NCBI GenBank assembly: GCA_017475875.1
Contig: JAFVET010000109.1
Span: 1-10,718, forward strand
DNA from: Candidatus Methanomethylophilaceae archaeon
GTDB lineage: Archaea > Thermoplasmatota > Thermoplasmata > Methanomassiliicoccales > Methanomethylophilaceae
DNA: 10,718 bases
Direction of reading: 5' to 3'
This document shows positions 6,953-10,718 of this stretch, in pieces. Position 1 is the stretch's first letter. Each line of letters starts with the position of its first letter. A program made the position numbers and the translations under genes. The notes under the pieces were generated by a model, which was not told where the DNA came from, made no database searches, and saw only the letters and a program-made list of their open reading frames with translations.

Positions 6953-7566
6953 TCGGTTTCCCTCAACGCCTTCAGAACCCCTTCCACTCTCTCCACTTCG
7001 ATCACAGCCAGAACGCTCTTGCGGAACCTGGCCGTGTCTTTCAACTGGTTCGCGATGAACTTCTCCCTGGTCTCGGCCAATCTGCCGTAGCCCTTGATGT
7101 GCGAGTTGACGAAGGCGTCCCAATCCCTGGCCAGCTCTTCGGGACCAGGGGATTGGAACGTGTGGCGGTAGCCTTTCTTGGCGACGCGGTGTTCCTTCAC
7201 GAACTCCAGGGTCTTTACGCATTGGATGTACGCTTCGGAATACTCCTCGTCGTTCATGTCCAGGGGTATGACTTTCAATCCGTCCTTCGCACAGAGGTCC
7301 ACTAACCTGCAGACCGCCGGGGACGGCATCTCCACCTGTCCGAACTTCTCGAGGTGTTTCGCATACGCGATGTCGAGTTCGTTCACACCGAAGTCGTCCT
7401 CGATCTCCCCGCGGTGCGCTATTCCCTCTATGCCCTCGAATCCCATCGAGGCGGCGTACGCCTCGTATCCCCCGTACGCGTCCGTGACCTTGTCCGCCTC
7501 CGTGACCAGTCCGTTGACGACGGGAAGGATATCGATCCGGCAATCGCCTATCCTTTCGGAGATCAT
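6949..7566 (-). CDS. Uncharacterised protein with faint TraB-like C-terminus
   Basis: This is a 205-residue soluble protein with no signal peptide or membrane helix. I do not firmly recognise it. The middle holds ELDIAYAKHLEKFGQVEMPSP and LKVIPLDMNDEEY. The C-terminal part has REKFIANQLKDTARFRKSVLAVIEVERVEGVL, which resembles the end of TraB/PrgY-type proteins (DERDxxMAxxL followed by vVAVVGxGHxxGI). In this protein the family glycines and histidine are replaced (IEVERVEGV) and the N-terminal GxxH motif is not evident, so it would be a divergent and perhaps inactive relative. That is inference. It starts at ATG 7566 with a weak GAAG upstream, overlapping the HTH regulator stop by four bases, and its own stop overlaps the CPBP start by four bases. 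It therefore lies in the middle of a tightly coupled three-gene operon and probably works with the membrane protease. Confidence 0.82.
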   Translation of the reverse strand: MISERIGDCRIDILPVVNGLVTEADKVTDAYGGYEAYAASMGFEGIEGIAHRGEIEDDFGVNELDIAYAKHLEKFGQVEMPSPAVCRLVDLCAKDGLKVIPLDMNDEEYSEAYIQCVKTLEFVKEHRVAKKGYRHTFQSPGPEELARDWDAFVNSHIKGYGRLAETREKFIANQLKDTARFRKSVLAVIEVERVEGVLKALRETE

Positions 7567-8504
7567 TTCTTCGACCCCCGGGAGGCGACGAGTTCCGTGA
7601 GGTCTTCGGGGGCTTCTATGCGGCCCAGCTCCTCCTTGGAGACGACCGCGGTGGATTCGATGTTGTCACGTTCGTGTTTCTTTTCCACGATGATGACAGA
7701 GAACCTCTCGAGTACGCGGGACATCTCCGATGCGACTATGGCACGCTGGACCATCTTGGAGTCGTCCTGGCCGACGCTGGTCAGGATGACCGAGCGGTCG
7801 TCGCGGGTCACCGCCTCGAACGGGCTCTTGGTGACGCTTCTGACGTTGAATCCGAGGTCCACGAGCTGTTTGAACGCCAACCCTTCGGGGGTCTTCCTCT
7901 CGCGTTCCTCCTTCTTCCTGTCCTCGCGCTTGAAACTGAACGGGTCGATCGGTTCGATGATGGGCAGTCCGAGGTACTCCTCGATGCGGAGGGCGGCGTC
8001 GATCATGGCGCCCATCCCCGATTCGTACATCTGGATGGTCCTCCGCGACACTCCCGCAGTGTCGGCGAGGGTCCCGAGGCTGATGCCGCGTTCCTCCCTA
8101 ACCGCCCTGAGGAGGGAGCTGTCCAGTCTGACATATAGTCCTCCAGGTGCGGCGAATATGAACGGAGGGGCCTCGTCGAGGAGCAGGTCCGCCAGGGTTT
8201 CGTTGGATATTATCGAGACGTTGAACCTGGAATACACGATGCCTGCTTCCAGGTCTCCGGAGCTGGAACGCTCCCCAGTCACGAGTGGTGTGGCTTCGAG
8301 GGGTTCCGCCAGGGATTTCATCTCCTCGGCGTTCTCCTTCGAGAACGCATCGATGTTGCTGAGCACCTTTATCACGAGGACCATGTCGTCCTTGCGTGCT
8401 ATCACATCGAAGCAAAGTCCTCTGAGCGATAGGTTCGACGAGACATCGAACCCCGCCTTGGCCAAAATGGCCCTGGTCGTGTTTATGAGGTCTTCCCTGC
8501 CCAT
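7563..8504 (-). CDS. Archaeal HTH transcriptional regulator, COG1395-type
   Basis: A 313-residue archaeal regulator with an XRE/Cro-type helix-turn-helix at about 128-163 (LLRAVREERGISLGTLADTAGVSRRTIQMYESG). The N-terminal domain (1-110) and C-terminal domain (205-290) each look like a restriction-endonuclease-type fold without obvious catalytic residues: GFDVSSN...FDVIARKDDMVLVIKV and GFNVRSV...FEAVTRDDRSVILTSV. A basic linker (residues 190-205, KREDRKKEERERK) joins HTH and C-terminus. The overall layout fits the COG1395 family of putative archaeal transcriptional regulators. ATG 8504 is chosen because MGREDLI begins the conserved domain and a TATA box lies about 30 bases upstream. The longer frame from 8651 would run through the promoter and into hsp20. 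It is the first gene of a three-gene unit and may control that unit or the neighbouring chaperone genes. Confidence 0.88.
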   Translation of the reverse strand: MGREDLINTTRAILAKAGFDVSSNLSLRGLCFDVIARKDDMVLVIKVLSNIDAFSKENAEEMKSLAEPLEATPLVTGERSSSGDLEAGIVYSRFNVSIISNETLADLLLDEAPPFIFAAPGGLYVRLDSSLLRAVREERGISLGTLADTAGVSRRTIQMYESGMGAMIDAALRIEEYLGLPIIEPIDPFSFKREDRKKEERERKTPEGLAFKQLVDLGFNVRSVTKSPFEAVTRDDRSVILTSVGQDDSKMVQRAIVASEMSRVLERFSVIIVEKKHERDNIESTAVVSKEELGRIEAPEDLTELVASRGSKK

Positions 8505-8523
8505 GATGCTCGCTTTCAATAAC

Positions 8524-8550
8524 TGTACATGTTTATATAAAAGTTTAAAC
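8524..8550 (-). promoter_or_regulatory. TATA-box promoter of the regulator operon, with flanking palindromes
   Basis: On the minus strand CTTTTATATAAA (8543-8532) is the best archaeal TATA box in the window. Counting about 26 bases downstream of its centre puts transcription start near 8511, seven or so bases before ATG 8504, so the leader is very short. The perfect 8-base palindrome GTTTAAAC (8543-8550) touches the upstream side, where BRE binds, and the overlapping palindromes TGTACA and ACATGT (8524-8532) touch the downstream side. These are plausible operator sites for the HTH protein itself. Confidence 0.65.
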
Positions 8551-8559
8551 GGGATGGTC

Positions 8560-8575
8560 GGGGGATTCCTCCCCC
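8560..8575 (-). terminator. Possible terminator after hsp20
   Basis: A 6-bp stem GGGGGA/TCCCCC (8560-8565 with 8570-8575) closes a four-base loop just after the hsp20 stop (8584). On the minus strand no long T run follows directly; GTTT and TTTT come only further on, inside the next promoter. It may separate the cdc48-hsp20 unit from the regulator operon, but read-through is possible. Confidence 0.4.
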
Positions 8576-8583
8576 TGGGTTTT

Positions 8584-9057
8584 TCATTCGAGCGAGATCG
8601 TGTATCCTTCTTCCTCTTTGGATTTAGAGTCCATGACGACTTCCAGGACACCGTTGTTGTAAGTGGCCTTGGCGCTCTTCGGCTCGACCTCGCACGGCAG
8701 GGCGACGTCTTTCGAGAACTCCTTGCCCGGGGTCTTCGCCGAGATGTTCAGGGCACCGTTGCGGTAGGTGATGGAGATGTCCTCGCGCGGAACACCCGGG
8801 AGCTCCGCGGTGACGACCACCGAGTCCCCGTGGGTCGCGACATCGGTGAAGATGTCTTTCGACGGGGCCTGGAGGAAAGGTCTTCCGTCGGTGTTCCCGA
8901 ATTCCCTGACGTGGCGGACGCCGTCGGGGCCCTGGTACATGGTGTAACCGTATGTCTTGACGTCAGGTCCCGTCATCCTGGAGAACATCTCCTCGAACCT
9001 GCGGTTCATGGCGTCGAATCCTCCGAAGAGGTCGTTCCACATGTCATCTGCGATCAT
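8584..9057 (-). CDS. hsp20: Small heat-shock protein, Hsp20/alpha-crystallin family
   Basis: This 157-residue holdase chaperone binds unfolding proteins and prevents aggregation. The N-terminal arm (1-60) has the common archaeal layout with MWNDLFGGFDAMNRRFEEMF and YGYTMYQGPDGVRHVREFGN. The alpha-crystallin domain spans about 67-145 and includes VVVTAELPGVPREDI and the signature A131-x-x-x-NGVLEV. The C-terminal I-x-L motif (I154-S-L156), used for oligomer contacts, is present at the very end. ATG 9057 is set by a strong ribosome binding site; the longer frame from 9105 would overlap the AAA+ ATPase gene and adds a non-conserved basic tail. It lies 34 bases downstream of the Cdc48-type gene without a visible TATA box between, so it is probably on the same transcript and shares its task in protein quality control. 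Confidence 0.94.
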   Translation of the reverse strand: MIADDMWNDLFGGFDAMNRRFEEMFSRMTGPDVKTYGYTMYQGPDGVRHVREFGNTDGRPFLQAPSKDIFTDVATHGDSVVVTAELPGVPREDISITYRNGALNISAKTPGKEFSKDVALPCEVEPKSAKATYNNGVLEVVMDSKSKEEEGYTISLE

Positions 9058-9060
9058 ACA

Positions 9061-9071
9061 ATCATCTCCTC
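9061..9071 (-). promoter_or_regulatory. Ribosome binding site of hsp20
   Basis: On the minus strand GAGGAGATGAT matches the anti-Shine-Dalgarno complement GGAGGTGAT with one mismatch and ends three bases before ATG 9057. It fixes the hsp20 start against the longer frame. Confidence 0.7.
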
Positions 9072-9091
9072 TTTTCTTCCGAGGCGGGGGC

Positions 9092-10718
9092 TCACGCCCT
9101 CGCATAGGGGTTGTCGGACCCCTGGCCGTATTCTTTCAGCTTCTTGGTGGTCTGCGGACCGAACTTGCCGATCGCGGCCTCCATATCCTCTTTGGACACC
9201 TTGCACGCGGCTATGTCCTCGTCGGTGATGTCGCCTCCCTTGGAGACGAGTCTCCTGACAGCGTTCATCACGGCCTCGTTGCAGATGGCCGCTATGTCGG
9301 CACCGGTGCATCCCTCGGTCCTCTCTGCGAGGTCCGCGAGGTCCACGTCGTCCTCCATCGGCCTGCCCTTGGTGTGTATGCCGAATATCGACTTCCTGGA
9401 CTCCAGGTCCGGGGGCGCGATATATATCGACTTGTCGAACCGGCCCGGCCTCAGCAGCGCCGGGTCTATGATGTCTGGCCTGTTGGTCGCGGCTATGACC
9501 ACGACGTTGTTCAGGCTCTCCAGGCCGTCCATCTCCGTGAGCATCTGGGAGATCACCCTCTCGGTGACGTTGCTGTCCCCTCCGGTGCCCCTCTCGGGGG
9601 CGATGGAGTCGATCTCGTCCATGAACACCACGCAGGGTGACGCCTGCCTGGCCTTCCTGAACGTCTCCCTCACGGCCTTCTCCGATTCCCCGACCCACTT
9701 GTTGAGGAACTCGGGTCCCTTGATGGCGATGAAGTTGGCTTCCGATTCGGTGGCCACCGCTTTGGCGAGCATGGTCTTTCCAGTCCCCGGTGGACCGTAC
9801 AGGAGTATCCCCTTCGGCGGTTTGGCGTTCATGTGGTCGAACACCTTGCCGAACTTCAGCGGCCATTCGACGGCTTCCTTCAGCTCCTGCTTGGCCTCCT
9901 CCAGGGCGCCTATGTCCTCCCATTTCACGTTGGGCTTCTCGATCAGGACCTCCCTCATCGTGGAGGGCTGCATGTCCTTCAGGGCGTTCTTGAAGTCCTC
10001 CTTGGTGACCAGGATGTTGTTCAGCACCTCGCGGGGCACCTCCTCCTCTTCGAGGTCGATGTCGGGCAGGACCCTCCTCAGGGCGGCCATGGCGGCCTCC
10101 TTGGTCAGTGCGGACAGGTCCGCGCCGGCGTACCCGTGGGTGCGGTTGGCGAGCCATTCGAGGTCCACGTCCGCGTCCAGGGGCATCCCCCTGGTGTGGA
10201 TCTGCAGGATCTCGAGCCTCCCGTCGCGGTCGGGGATGCCTATCTCGATCTCCCTGTCGAACCTGCCCGGTCTCCTCAGCGCCTCGTCGATCGAGTTGGG
10301 ACGGTTGGTCGCACCTATGACCACGACCTTCCCCCTGGAGTTCAGGCCGTCCATCAGCGAGAGCAGCTGGGCGACGATACGCCTCTCCTCCTCTCCGTTG
10401 ACCTCGTCCCTCTTCGGGGCGATCGAGTCTATCTCGTCGATGAAGATGATGCTCGGGGCGTTCTCCTCGGCCTCCTTGAAGATCTCCCTCAGCTTGCCCT
10501 CGGACTCGCCGTAGAACTTGCTGACGATCTCAGGTCCGCCTATGGTGATGAAGTTGCTCGAGGTCTCTCCGGCCACGGCCTTGGCGAGCATGGTCTTACC
10601 GGTCCCGGGTGGTCCGTGGAGCAGCACGCCCTTGGGAGCCTCGACGCCCAGCCTCTTGAAGAGCTCGGGGTGCCTCAGCGGGAGCTCCACCATCTCACGT
10701 ATCTTCTTGACCGCGTCC
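9092..10718 (-). CDS. Cdc48/VAT-type AAA+ ATPase (C-terminal part, 5' end off window)
   Basis: A double-ring AAA+ unfoldase of the archaeal VCP/p97 (VAT) type that extracts and unfolds proteins for degradation. The 541 visible residues cover both ATPase domains; the N-terminal substrate-binding domain lies beyond the window edge, and the frame is open to the last base ([20 protein letters not shown]). Numbering the visible residues, D1 has Walker A GPPGTGKT at 35-42, pore loop KFYG near 67, Walker [10 protein letters not shown] at 90-98, and arginine fingers in RRPGRFD near 148-154. D2 has Walker A at 308-315, pore KWVG near 340, Walker [10 protein letters not shown] at 363-371, and RPGRFD near 423-428. 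Both domains keep the ATNRP sensor-1 Asn. All catalytic residues are present, so both rings should be active. The C-terminal tail ends NPYARA, lacking a canonical HbYX proteasome-docking tripeptide. Hsp20 follows 34 bases downstream. Confidence 0.96.
   Translation of the reverse strand, partial: DAVKKIREMVELPLRHPELFKRLGVEAPKGVLLHGPPGTGKTMLAKAVAGETSSNFITIGGPEIVSKFYGESEGKLREIFKEAEENAPSIIFIDEIDSIAPKRDEVNGEEERRIVAQLLSLMDGLNSRGKVVVIGATNRPNSIDEALRRPGRFDREIEIGIPDRDGRLEILQIHTRGMPLDADVDLEWLANRTHGYAGADLSALTKEAAMAALRRVLPDIDLEEEEVPREVLNNILVTKEDFKNALKDMQPSTMREVLIEKPNVKWEDIGALEEAKQELKEAVEWPLKFGKVFDHMNAKPPKGILLYGPPGTGKTMLAKAVATESEANFIAIKGPEFLNKWVGESEKAVRETFRKARQASPCVVFMDEIDSIAPERGTGGDSNVTERVISQMLTEMDGLESLNNVVVIAATNRPDIIDPALLRPGRFDKSIYIAPPDLESRKSIFGIHTKGRPMEDDVDLADLAERTEGCTGADIAAICNEAVMNAVRRLVSKGGDITDEDIAACKVSKEDMEAAIGKFGPQTTKKLKEYGQGSDNPYARA

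Noticed and set aside
6953..7543. N-terminal extension of the CPBP protein to 572 residues
   Set aside because: The extension is Arg/Gly-rich out-of-frame translation of the 205-residue gene. ATG 6952 has a GAGGGA site and begins exactly at the first zinc ribbon.
7354..9228. 624-residue open frame on the plus strand across three minus-strand genes
   Set aside because: It spans the regulator promoter and parts of three recognisable minus-strand genes, is Ser/Arg rich, and has no recognisable domain or upstream signals.
9111..10514. 467-residue frame antisense to the Cdc48-type gene, and a 367-residue frame (9054-10157) on the same strand in another frame
   Set aside because: Both are shadows. 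Repeated similar segments in them only reflect the two homologous AAA+ domains on the real frame.
10592..10615. Direct DNA repeat between the two Walker A regions of the AAA+ gene
   Set aside because: Near-identical codons at the two P-loops come from homologous D1 and D2 domains under the same codon bias, not from a mobile or recombining repeat.

Overview
The window is a dense, GC-rich archaeal segment. It carries an A-type (archaeal) ATP synthase, the small subunit of the archaeal polymerase D, a UPF0201 protein, a DUF6951-like protein and a COG1395-type regulator, together with TATA-box promoters. This gene mix fits a euryarchaeon. A methanogen of the Thermoplasmata line (Methanomassiliicoccales-like) is my best guess, but that is inference from gene content and not proven by any marker here. 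No rRNA, tRNA, CRISPR array or mobile element is visible, and no gene-free stretch exceeds about 80 bases.

Region 1 (1-2826, + strand): the end of the A-ATPase operon. The 3' part of atpA is followed by atpB and atpD, packed end to end, and then by an unlisted 48-residue single-pass membrane protein coupled to atpD by an ATGA overlap. A strong hairpin closes the operon and also serves the convergent gene.

Region 2 (2832-4638, - strand): a DUF6951-like three-cysteine protein and, 16 bases downstream, the exonuclease subunit DP1 of DNA polymerase D with all phosphoesterase motifs intact. A 71-base divergent promoter region separates this pair from region 3.

Region 3 (4710-5863, + strand): a UPF0201 RNA-binding-type protein overlaps by four bases a TIM-barrel protein that starts with TTG. 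The latter looks closer to endonuclease IV than to a plain sugar isomerase, because all nine metal-ligand positions can be matched by eye. Its 3' end overlaps the next, convergent gene by 39 bases.

Region 4 (5825-10718, - strand): read in the direction of transcription, a Cdc48/VAT-type AAA+ ATPase (cut by the window edge) is followed 34 bases later by an Hsp20 small heat-shock protein. After a hairpin and a clear TATA box comes a three-gene unit linked by ATGA overlaps: a COG1395-type HTH regulator, an uncharacterised protein with a faint TraB-like C-terminus, and a membrane CPBP-family (Rce1/Abi-like) putative protease with a double zinc ribbon. Together these form a protein-quality-control neighbourhood: unfoldase, holdase, regulator and membrane protease. 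The three-gene unit is the least described and most interesting part of the window.
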